Shown here one piece after another: positions 1 through 5,929 of a DNA stretch of 5,929 bases. Where the stretch lies: the NCBI GenBank assembly GCA_017615955.1, contig JAFZZD010000016.1, positions 1 to 5,929 of the forward strand. Reading direction: 5' to 3'. The notes beneath the pieces are model-generated. The model was not told the DNA's origin. It saw only the letters and a program-made list of their open reading frames with translations, and ran no database searches. The position numbers and the translations under genes are program-made. The stretch comes from Victivallales bacterium. Its GTDB lineage: Bacteria; Verrucomicrobiota; Lentisphaeria; Oligosphaerales; Oligosphaeraceae. Position 1 is the stretch's first letter, and the number at the start of each line of letters is the position of its first letter.

Positions 1-81
1 AAGCGTGACCACGTCGAGGCGGTCGGCTTCGGGTATCGGCTCTGCGGTTGCGATGGTTGCGATGGATGCGAGTTTTCTCAT
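1..81 (-). CDS. RNA ligase, DRB0094-like family, N-terminal 27 residues (runs off left edge)
   Basis: The minus strand reads MRKLASIATIATAEPIPEADRL and then DVVTL before the window ends, with no stop. The opening MRKLAS-I, the IPEADRL stretch and the following DVVTL closely match my memory of the start of the Deinococcus DRB0094-type RNA ligases (TIGR02306), which seal nicked RNA duplexes through a covalent lysyl-AMP intermediate. The catalytic lysine motif would lie outside the window, so activity cannot be judged. The ATG at 81 is supported by an AGGA ribosome binding site at 91-94, nine bases upstream. Residues 7-12 are a small internal duplication (IATIAT, from two ATCGCAACC units). The gene appears to be its own transcription unit, since a terminator for the same strand lies just upstream at 216-270. 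The start codon is inside an inverted repeat that may control translation. The family call rests on 27 residues only. Confidence 0.6.
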   Translation of the reverse strand, partial: MRKLASIATIATAEPIPEADRLDVVTL

Positions 82-139
82 TGGTGACGTTCCTTTCTTG
101 GTTGTTGTCCTGCGGGGTCATCTTCCCCCGTCACCAATG
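79..139 (-). promoter_or_regulatory. Inverted repeat enclosing the RNA ligase start codon and ribosome binding site
   Basis: CATTGGTGACG at 79-89 and CGTCACCAATG at 129-139 are perfect 11-bp inverted copies separated by 39 bases. In the minus-strand transcript the proximal arm contains the ATG of the RNA ligase, and the loop contains the AGGA ribosome binding site (91-94). A second small hairpin, GGGG (114-117) with CCCC (125-128), fits inside the loop. If the RNA folds this way, the start codon is base-paired, which would reduce initiation until the stem is opened. The repeat could instead be a DNA operator for a dimeric regulator. The pairing is seen directly; either function is inference. 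Confidence 0.5.
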
Positions 140-215
140 CATTCAAGAAAAAAGGCCAGGTGTTCGATGGAATCGTGAAAAAAAGTCGTTTTCGTGCGTG
201 TTTTTTCAGAAAGGC

Positions 216-270
216 AAAAAAAGCCCCCGCCCGGACAACAACACAATTCAGAAAAATCCGGACGGGGGGC
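216..270 (-). terminator. Intrinsic terminator, minus strand
   Basis: The arms are GCCCCCGCCCGGA at 223-235 and TCCGGACGGGGGGC at 257-270. They pair over five base pairs, one mismatch (230/262), then six G-C pairs with one bulged G, around a 21-base loop. On the minus strand the hairpin is followed at once by seven T (216-222). The polarity fits a transcript coming from the right, ending the small reading frame at 320-463 about 50 bases after its stop. It also isolates the RNA ligase gene from upstream transcription. Confidence 0.75.
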
Positions 271-319
271 GTGTAAATATCAAATTCTTCCCTTTTGGGC
301 AAAAACTGACAAAATACGG

Positions 320-463
320 CTATTCCAGCAGCTCCGCGACGGGCATCCAGCCCTGTCCTGCGGAGACGTGCCAACCTCTGTCCATGAACAGATAGCAGTA
401 GTTCGCCCAGAAGCGGTCGAACGCCTCGCATCCAGAAGCAAGGACTGCAGAGTTCGCAAACAT
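320..463 (-). CDS. Small hypothetical protein (47 aa), possibly the tail of a truncated gene
   Basis: The frame starts MFANSAVLASGCEAFDRF and ends GWHVSAGQGWMPVAELLE before TAG at 320-322. Its composition (three Trp, mixed hydrophobic and acidic residues, neighbour-like codons such as GCG, CTG and CTC) looks like real protein rather than antisense shadow. It is followed by a good intrinsic terminator on the same strand, which is the main support. There is no convincing ribosome binding site before the ATG at 463. The same frame stays open upstream through a GTG at 475 (FVHTKS before the Met) into AT-rich DNA that looks intergenic. This could therefore be the C-terminal remnant of a larger gene cut off near 480. 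I do not recognise the protein, and I see no signal peptide or membrane segment. Confidence 0.4.
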   Translation of the reverse strand: MFANSAVLASGCEAFDRFWANYCYLFMDRGWHVSAGQGWMPVAELLE

Positions 464-501
464 CGACTTTGTATGCACAAAATTCAAAGAAAAAGAGAGT
501 T

Positions 502-517
502 TGTGTTGTTTATCACA
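502..517. promoter_or_regulatory. CRP-like palindromic site
   Basis: TGTGTTGTTTATCACA matches the CRP/FNR-superfamily layout TGTGA-N6-TCACA in nine of the ten half-site bases. It is centred at about -51 relative to the start predicted from the promoter at 527-554. It also lies in the gap between the ATPase gene and the leftward small reading frame. Whether this organism has a CRP-type regulator that reads this sequence is unknown, and such a short match can occur by chance in AT-rich DNA. Confidence 0.3.
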
Positions 518-526
518 CAGACTTTG

Positions 527-554
527 TTGAAATTAAAAGTTTGTGGACTATATT
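527..554 (+). promoter_or_regulatory. Sigma70-type promoter of the AAA/DUF4143 ATPase gene
   Basis: TTGAAA (527-532) and TATATT (549-554) are separated by 16 bases, and each is one or two bases from consensus. Transcription would start near 561, giving a leader of about 30 bases with a ribosome binding site before the ATG at 591. This placement excludes the in-frame GTG at 543 as the start, because that codon lies inside the promoter spacer. Confidence 0.65.
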
Positions 555-577
555 AAGGCAAAGTCAATCAAGCAAAA

Positions 578-583
578 AAGGAG
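578..583 (+). promoter_or_regulatory. Ribosome binding site fixing the ATPase start at 591
   Basis: AAGGAG sits seven bases before the ATG at 591, which is ideal spacing. The alternative in-frame GTG at 543 has no such site. Confidence 0.8.
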
Positions 584-590
584 ACGGCAA

Positions 591-1784
591 ATGAGGATAG
601 AGCGCAAGGAATACATGGAGCGTCTGCGCGCCTGGCGCGACAAGCAGGTCATCAAGGTCATCACCGGCGTCCGGCGATGCGGCAAGTCGTTCCTTCTGGA
701 AATGCACCAGGAATGGCTTCGCGCGCAGGGCGTCCAGGCAGAGCGCATCGTGTATGTGAACCTTGAGGACAGGGACAACAAGCCGCTGCGGAATCCGGAC
801 GCTCTCCATTCACACATCAAGGGCAGGCTGAAGCCCGACGAGATGACATACGTGTTCGTGGACGAGGTTCAGCTGTGCGAGGATTTCCCGGAGGTCATCG
901 ACAGCATCTACATCCGCCCGAACGTCGATGTCTACATCACAGGGTCGAACGCGAACCTCCTCTCCCACGAGATTGCCACGATGCTTTCCGGGCGCTACGT
1001 GGAGATCAGGATGCTGCCGCTGTCGTTCCGCGAGTTCGTGCAGATGCGGGGGGGCGGAGAACGCTCCCGCCTGTATGCGGAGTATGTGGGCGGAAGCTCG
1101 TTTCCATACGCGGGGAGCCTGGTGGATTCGCCGAGGGAACTGGGGGACTACCTTGATGGAATCTACAGCACCATCCTGCTCAAGGACATCGTCCAGAGGC
1201 GGAAGATACCCGATCCGCTGATGCTGGACAGCGTGGCGAAATTCGTGTTCGACAGCATCGGCAGCGAACTTTCGACGCGGCGGATAGCCGGAACACTGAC
1301 ATCCGACGGGCGCAAGTCAGACTCGAGGACAATCGAGAGATATCTGGACGCGCTGCTTGAGAGTTTCCTCATCTACAAGGCGGAGAGGTACGATGTGAAG
1401 GGGAAGATGCTGCTGAAGACGCTGGAGAAGTACTATGTGGTGGATCCATGCCTCCGCCGCCATCTCCTTTCCGGGCGTTCCCAGGATGTCGGCCATGTCC
1501 TTGAGAACGTCGTCTTCCTGGAGCTACTCCGTCGTGGGTACAAGGTGCGCATCGGCAAGGTCGGTTCCCTGGAGGTCGATTTCGTGGCGGAGAATTCCGG
1601 CGGAACGGAATACTACCAGGTCGCGGCGACGGTGCGTGACACCGAGACGCTTCGGCGCGAACTCGCGCCGCTTCAGAAAATCCACGACCACTACCCGAAG
1701 TTCCTGCTGACCCTGGACGAGGATCCGTCGGACGACTTCGACGGAATACGGAAGCTCAACGCCCTGGACTGGCTGCTGCACTGA
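591..1784 (+). CDS. AAA_14-type ATPase with C-terminal DUF4143 domain
   Basis: This 397-residue protein has the two-domain layout of a large bacterial and archaeal family of P-loop ATPases whose cellular role is mostly unknown. The AAA_14 part (about 18-150) has the Walker A motif GVRRCGKS at 26-33, the Walker B motif VFVDE at 88-92, a sensor-like ITGSN at 116-120, and the family segments LSGR (132-135) and LPLSFREF (142-149). The DUF4143 part (about 195-380) contains LENVVFLELLRRG (304-316), EVDFV (328-332) and YYQV (341-344). This spacing resembles a PD-(D/E)XK nuclease fold, although activity has not been established for the family as far as I know. Length is typical and no lesion is visible. 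It appears cytoplasmic, with no signal peptide or membrane segment. The gene has its own promoter and is monocistronic as far as intact genes go. Its codons look more GC-rich than the flanking spacers. Such genes are often scattered singly and may be horizontally mobile. Confidence 0.9.
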   Translation: MRIERKEYMERLRAWRDKQVIKVITGVRRCGKSFLLEMHQEWLRAQGVQAERIVYVNLEDRDNKPLRNPDALHSHIKGRLKPDEMTYVFVDEVQLCEDFPEVIDSIYIRPNVDVYITGSNANLLSHEIATMLSGRYVEIRMLPLSFREFVQMRGGGERSRLYAEYVGGSSFPYAGSLVDSPRELGDYLDGIYSTILLKDIVQRRKIPDPLMLDSVAKFVFDSIGSELSTRRIAGTLTSDGRKSDSRTIERYLDALLESFLIYKAERYDVKGKMLLKTLEKYYVVDPCLRRHLLSGRSQDVGHVLENVVFLELLRRGYKVRIGKVGSLEVDFVAENSGGTEYYQVAATVRDTETLRRELAPLQKIHDHYPKFLLTLDEDPSDDFDGIRKLNALDWLLH

Positions 1785-1962
1785 TGCTAGGAGACATACG
1801 TGAAAAGGGAACTGAAACGGATTGCAAACGTGCCTTGACAATGCGCAAATTGGCAGGCACGGAAAAGGGACGTCAGCGGCAAAAATGGATGAAATGTCAT
1901 GGAACGTGGGCAGGATGACAATCAAGCTGTTATTCGTACATGATCATTTTTGCATGTCTTTG
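1785..1962 (+). other. Spacer after the ATPase with a strong ribosome binding site but only a 12-codon frame
   Basis: AGGAG at 1789-1793 is followed six bases later by GTG at 1800. The frame MKRELKRIANVP stops at 1836-1838. Well-placed signals before such a short basic peptide suggest either a leader peptide or the surviving start of a degraded gene. CGTGCCT (1829-1835) and AGGCACG (1855-1861) form a 7-bp stem with a 19-base loop, but no T run follows, so this is not an intrinsic terminator. A 44-codon frame starting with ATG at 1784, overlapping the ATPase stop, is open to 1918 but lacks a convincing composition. ACATG (1938-1942) and CATGT (1953-1957) form a small palindrome just before the next promoter. 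Confidence 0.3.
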
Positions 1963-1991
1963 TGGAGAAATCGCATCAAGAATGCTATATT
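1963..1991 (+). promoter_or_regulatory. Promoter with extended -10 (TGCTATATT) before the small gene pair
   Basis: TGCTATATT at 1983-1991 is an extended -10 element. A weak -35 match, TGGAGA (1963-1968), lies 17 bases upstream of the TATATT. Transcription would start near 1998, almost at the beginning of the small reading frame that follows. The -10 hexamer is identical to that of the ATPase promoter at 549-554. Confidence 0.45.
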
Positions 1992-1999
1992 AAAAGAGG

Positions 2000-2125
2000 T
2001 TGCGATGGATTGACAAGGCATTCGCTGGCTTTGAGGAATTCAAAAGACAATCAAATGATGCCCTGGATGAGGCTGGCGAGGAGGCGCAGGAAAAGCAGGA
2101 AACACGACAGGCACGGACTTCATGA
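2000..2125 (+). pseudogene. Small unrecognised reading frame A (about 41 aa), start damaged or non-standard
   Basis: From 2009 the frame reads as plausible soluble protein: DKAFAGFEEFKRQSND, then a Glu/Gln/Lys-rich stretch to ARTS and TGA at 2123-2125. The only in-frame start is TTG at 2000. The better-looking ATG at 2004, five bases after AGAGG (1995-1999 region), is in another frame and stops after two codons (ATG GAT TGA). One reading is that a small indel just after the ATG detached the gene from its start. Another is leaderless initiation at TTG, since transcription should begin near 1998. No family is recognised. The Glu/Gln-rich tail would probably be helical. Reading frame B follows 30 bases later in the same direction. 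Confidence 0.3.
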
Positions 2126-2155
2126 CGGGGCAGGCAAGGCAAAGGAGAATGACGG

Positions 2156-2367
2156 ATGGGGGCTGAAGGCTATATGTGGGTGACGCGATACCAGAGGAGT
2201 CTGGCGAAGGCACTGGACATGGCGCGGCGCGAGACTTTCGCAGCGGGCAAGTTTCTGGGGCGGAGAAAAAGCCTGTGTCGATAGCCTCAGCGATGAAGGA
2301 GGTTGCTGAGGAGGGGACAGGCTCGCTTCTGGACATCATACGTGTCAGCAAAATACCAGAATTATGA
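2156..2367 (+). pseudogene. Small gene B (about 70 aa) interrupted by a one-base frameshift in a poly-A run
   Basis: ATG at 2156 follows AAAGGAG (2141-2147) by eight bases. The frame reads MGAEGYMWVTRYQRSLAK and continues ALDMARRETFAAGKFLGRRK to TAG at 2282-2284. The -1 frame takes over without a gap in sense: PVSIASAMKEVAEEGTGSLL, then DIIRVSKIPEL and TGA at 2365-2367. Adding one A to the five-A run at 2266-2270 joins the halves into a 70-residue protein (GRRKKPVSIAS across the joint). Both halves look like genuine coding sequence, so this is a frameshifted gene, a homopolymer sequencing error, or less likely a programmed -1 slip on AAA (2267-2269). No family is recognised. Its stop codon overlaps the promoter of the next gene. 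Confidence 0.5.
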
Positions 2368-2373
2368 TACAAT
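2365..2373 (+). promoter_or_regulatory. Extended -10 promoter of the GH28-like gene
   Basis: TGATACAAT is a TGn plus TACAAT extended -10 element. Transcription would start near 2380, shortly before the ribosome binding site. No good -35 element is present at the right distance (TCAGCA at 2345-2350 matches only half), as is common for extended -10 promoters. The TGA stop of small gene B lies inside the element. Confidence 0.4.
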
Positions 2374-2394
2374 GTCGTCGAGGAAAAAGCATTT

Positions 2395-3741
2395 ATGGAT
2401 TATGACATTTTGACATTCAAGGCAAAAGGCGATGGCGAACAACTGGAAACTGAAGCCATTCAGGCGGCCATCGACACCTGCCACGCAAATGGCGGCGGCA
2501 CAGTCCATATACCTTCGGGACGATTCAGGACGGGGACATTGGAACTCAGGAGCGATGTGATACTGGAACTAGCATTCGGCGCAGTCCTTGTGGCATCGGA
2601 CAATCCAGACGATTACCGCAAGGCCTACCCTGAATTGCTGTCGCTTATAATGGGCTACCACGACAGCCCGTTCAACCAGGACCAGCATCTCATCTTCGCA
2701 AAGTTCGCACGGCATTGCGGAATCTGCGGCAAGGGCAGCATCGAGGCGAACGGAAGCGCTTTCTACGTTCGCAACTGCTTCCGCAATACGATAAAGCAAA
2801 AGCCAGGTGGCAAGGAATATCTGTTGCAGGATTGGCGTCCTGGCGCAACAATTGCAATGCTTGACTGCGAAGATTTCATGCTGGAGGGGTTCACGCTCCG
2901 CGATGCACCGATGTTCGCCATTGAAATTATGCATTGCCGCAACGCCAGGCTCAATGCACTGCAGATAACAAGTGATTTTCGTCTGCGGAACAGCGACGGC
3001 ATCCACGTGAAATCATCGCAGAATCTGCTTGTCAGCGACTGCCGCATAGAAAGCGAGGATGACGCCATCTGCTTCTATACCGACCATTGGGAGCGAGAAA
3101 TGGAGCTTTCAGAAAATCAGGACTACAGCTGTTCGCACATCGTTGTAAGCAATTGCATATTGAAAAGCGCGTGCAGCGCTGTGCGAATCGGCTATATGGG
3201 AAACGAACCCATTCGCGACATAATCATGAGCAACCTTGTCATCACGGGCGGCGAGGCAGTCCTGGATGTTCTATGCAGCGGCGGAAGCGATGGATTCTGC
3301 GCACATGGCAGGCATTACACTGGTCCTAGAATCGAGAATGTACATCTTTCAAATGTCGTTGCGGAAAACGTGAAATGGGGAATTACCATAAACGCCAACT
3401 CATCGCTTGGAGCGACTGGTTCCATTGGCCGCTTCCGCTTTGACCGAGTCAATATACGCTCAAGCTACGGGAACTACATTTCCGGCACAGCCGAGCATCC
3501 AGTCACGGATCTGCTTTTCCGCGACTGCAGCTTCCATGTCGCAGGCGGTCCCGTGAATTCAACTTCATTGCCTGACGAGCTTCCGCTCTTCAAAAGCCGC
3601 ACTTATGCCTTCGCCTGGCTGGCAAGGCACGCCAGTCACATACGCTTCCTGAACTGCGATCTGCAGTGCCCTGATTCTTTCCGAAAACTTGTCCTTGAGC
3701 ATTGCAACGATTTGATTCACGACTTCCAGAATTGTGACTGA
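2395..3741 (+). CDS. GH28-like right-handed beta-helix glycoside hydrolase (448 aa), atypical active site
   Basis: The start has the pectate-lyase/polygalacturonase superfamily signature: FKAKGDGEQLETEAIQAAID (8-27), then GGGTVHIPSGRFRTGTL (33-49) and the short turn repeats of a parallel beta-helix. The core NSDGIHV with D201, and SEDDAICF with D222 and D223, match the three catalytic-type aspartates of GH28, and their 21-residue spacing is that of fungal polygalacturonase. The usual GHG histidine is replaced: the matching segment is CSAVRIG (260-266), with Ser261 at the histidine position. The RIK motif that grips the galacturonate carboxylate appears as GITIN (329-333). The substrate is thus probably not plain polygalacturonate; a neutral or differently substituted plant or host glycan is more likely. 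No signal peptide is seen, so it should act in the cytoplasm on imported oligosaccharides unless the start is wrong. AGGA lies 10 bases before the ATG. The gene stands alone, convergent with the ABC operon. Confidence 0.75.
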   Translation: MDYDILTFKAKGDGEQLETEAIQAAIDTCHANGGGTVHIPSGRFRTGTLELRSDVILELAFGAVLVASDNPDDYRKAYPELLSLIMGYHDSPFNQDQHLIFAKFARHCGICGKGSIEANGSAFYVRNCFRNTIKQKPGGKEYLLQDWRPGATIAMLDCEDFMLEGFTLRDAPMFAIEIMHCRNARLNALQITSDFRLRNSDGIHVKSSQNLLVSDCRIESEDDAICFYTDHWEREMELSENQDYSCSHIVVSNCILKSACSAVRIGYMGNEPIRDIIMSNLVITGGEAVLDVLCSGGSDGFCAHGRHYTGPRIENVHLSNVVAENVKWGITINANSSLGATGSIGRFRFDRVNIRSSYGNYISGTAEHPVTDLLFRDCSFHVAGGPVNSTSLPDELPLFKSRTYAFAWLARHASHIRFLNCDLQCPDSFRKLVLEHCNDLIHDFQNCD

Positions 3742-3754
3742 TTGCCTTTCTCGC

Positions 3755-3850
3755 CTATGCGGCCTCCAGAGTATGCTTGAAAGTGGCGTAGGCCATTTGC
3801 TGGTCGTATGCGCATCCCACGTTCTGCACAAACTGAATGGGCTGAACCAT
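3755..3850 (-). CDS. Possible small unrecognised reading frame (31 aa) in the gap between convergent genes
   Basis: On the minus strand, ATG at 3850 begins MVQPIQFVQNVGCAYDQQ, continues MAYATFKHTLEAA and stops with TAG at 3755-3757. The composition is protein-like. The same frame remains open upstream (DWNIWQQTSHSPEQTT) into the 3' end of the permease gene in a different frame. No ribosome binding site precedes the ATG. It may be the tail of a gene whose front was lost, or a chance frame. An 8-bp inverted repeat, CATCCCAC (3813-3820) with GTGGGATG (3869-3876), spans it. No clear bidirectional terminator is visible between the two convergent genes. Confidence 0.2.
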   Translation of the reverse strand: MVQPIQFVQNVGCAYDQQMAYATFKHTLEAA

Positions 3851-3896
3851 AGTGGTCTGTTCAGGTGAGTGGGATGTCTGTTGCCAGATGTTCCAA

Positions 3897-5116
<1,220 letters not shown>

Positions 5117-5120
<4 letters not shown>

Positions 5121-5803
5121 TTTGCATTGCTCCTTTCCGATACCACCTTGCCATCGGACATCACAACAACACGCTTGGCATGGGCTGCAATGTCATCCTC
5201 GTGGGTGACCATTACCACGGTTATGCCATCATCGTTCAGGCTGGCAAGGAATTCCACAATCTCCACGCTTGCCTTGCTGTCCAAGTTGCCAGTGGGTTCA
5301 TCCGCCAATATGACGGCTGGCTTGTTCATAAGGGCACGGGCTATGGCCACCCTCTGCTGCTGGCCACCAGACATCTGGGCAGGCGTGTGCCAGAGCCTCT
5401 CCCCCAGCCCCACCTTCGTCAGCAGTTCAATCGCCCTGTCCCGCCGTTCCGATGACTTGATCTTGTTGCCGTACATCGCTGGCAACTCCACATTCTCCAC
5501 GGCACTAGTGCGTGGCAGCAGATTAAAGTTCTGGAACACAAATCCCAGCTTCTGGTTGCGTATGACGGCAAGCTCGTTCCTGTTCATGCCGCTGACCTGC
5601 CGCCCGTCCAGCAAATATGAACCTGATGTAGGCGTGTCCAGGCAGCCAAGTATGTTCAGCATTGTGCTTTTGCCGGACCCCGAATGCCCCATTATAGCCA
5701 CGAACTCGCCATAATCCACAGTCAACGACACCCCATTCAGGGCGTTGACAACGTTGTCGCCCATCTTGTAGGTCTTGAACATGTCCTGTATTTCTATAAG
5801 CAT
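5117..5803 (-). CDS. MacB/LolD-type ABC transporter ATP-binding protein (228 aa)
   Basis: All parts of an active ABC ATPase are visible: Walker A GHSGSGKST (39-47), Q-loop Gln91 in FVFQNFNLLP, signature MSGGQQQR (144-151), Walker B VILADEP (164-170) with catalytic Glu169, D-loop GNLDS (172-176) and H-loop His201 in VTHE. The Q-loop and GNLDSKAS segments are typical of the MacB/LolD subfamily, which drives mechanical export rather than substrate passage through the membrane. The ATG at 5803 is chosen because AGGAG (5809-5813) lies five bases upstream and the family starts at this point (MLIEIQDMFKTY). A longer in-frame extension to a GTG at 5905 would run through the GC-rich tandem repeats as a Pro/Arg-rich stretch and is rejected. 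It is the first gene of the pair in the window. An adaptor gene is expected upstream, past the right edge. Confidence 0.93.
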
Positions 5804-5820
5804 AGTCGCTCCTTTTTCTC

Positions 5821-5929
5821 TATGTGGGCGCCGAGGCGGCGCCCACTCATGTTGCCTTAGCGGAAACAAGCCACCTGGCGGGATATGTGGGCGCCGAGGC
5901 GGCACCCACTCAAGTTGCCTTGGCGGGAA
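5821..5929. repeat. 63-bp tandem repeat, one full and one partial copy, each with a GC-rich hairpin
   Basis: Unit 1 is 5821-5883 and unit 2 begins at 5884 and runs off the edge. The 46 bases that can be compared differ at four positions. Each unit carries a hairpin: GTGGGCGCC, loop GAGGC, GGCGCCCAC at 5824-5846 (perfect 9-bp stem), and the same at 5887-5909 with one G-to-A change in the second arm. On the minus strand the hairpins lie in the leader directly before the ATPase ribosome binding site. No T run follows on either strand, so they are not intrinsic terminators. More copies may exist beyond the window. They could be REP-like intergenic elements or mRNA stabilising structures. Confidence 0.75.

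Noticed and set aside
48..395. 115-codon plus-strand frame over the left intergenic region
   Set aside because: It runs across the minus-strand terminator, the RNA ligase leader and the small minus-strand frame, with no ribosome binding site and no recognisable protein pattern.
543..590. GTG start 16 codons upstream of the ATPase ATG
   Set aside because: It lies inside the promoter between the -35 and -10 elements and lacks a ribosome binding site, whereas ATG 591 has AAGGAG at ideal distance.
1829..1861. 7-bp stem CGTGCCT/AGGCACG as a terminator for the ATPase gene
   Set aside because: It has a 19-base loop and no T run on the plus strand, so it does not meet the pattern of an intrinsic terminator.
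53..2010. GGTTGCGATGGAT present at both about 54-66 and 1998-2010
   Set aside because: This 13-base match has no extension on either side, and one copy is inside the duplicated IAT codons of the RNA ligase. Chance similarity is the simplest explanation.
1822..2013. 63-codon frame ending MTIKLLFVHDHFCMSLW and onward through the promoter region
   Set aside because: It starts with TTG without a ribosome binding site, and its end is formed by the AT-rich promoter and the start of small frame A. A chance frame is more likely.
5804..5905. N-terminal extension of the ABC ATPase to a GTG at 5905
   Set aside because: It translates the tandem hairpin repeat into a Pro/Arg-rich stretch that does not belong to the family, and the ATG at 5803 has a proper AGGAG.

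Overview
The window reads as bacterial chromosomal DNA with moderately high GC in its genes and AT-rich gaps between them. The mix is an RNA ligase of the DRB0094 type, an AAA ATPase with a DUF4143 tail, a GH28-like beta-helix enzyme, and a MacB/LolD-type ABC transporter. This, with sigma70-like promoters and AGGAG ribosome binding sites, would fit an anaerobic gut-type bacterium of the Verrucomicrobiota/Lentisphaerota group. That placement is inference from general familiarity, not from a marker gene.

Left part (1-590): the minus strand carries the first 27 codons of an RNA ligase that runs off the left edge. Its start codon lies in one arm of a perfect 11-bp inverted repeat, with its ribosome binding site in the loop. 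Further right, also on the minus strand, is a 47-codon reading frame of unknown function followed by a good intrinsic terminator. Then comes an AT-rich control region with a CRP-like palindrome and a near-consensus promoter pointing right.

Middle (591-2394): a complete AAA_14/DUF4143 ATPase is followed by about 600 bases of what looks like decayed or miniature coding sequence. This stretch holds a strong ribosome binding site with only a 12-codon frame, then an extended -10 promoter, then two small adjacent frames. The second small frame reads as a conserved-looking protein of about 70 residues broken by a single missing A in a poly-A run.

Right part (2395-5929): a GH28-like right-handed beta-helix protein without a signal peptide has its own extended -10 promoter. 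It keeps the three catalytic-type aspartates but lacks the usual GHG histidine and RIK motif. Convergent with it is an ABC operon on the minus strand: an ATPase (start 5803) overlapping by 4 bases a MacB-type permease (start 5120). A periplasmic adaptor (MacA/HlyD type) would be expected upstream, beyond the right edge. The operon is preceded by a 63-bp tandem repeat carrying two GC-rich hairpins.

No tRNA, rRNA, CRISPR array or intact insertion sequence was seen. No clearly new multi-gene system can be shown. The strongest leads are the structured RNA-ligase leader, the frameshifted small gene pair, and the atypical cytoplasmic GH28-like enzyme.
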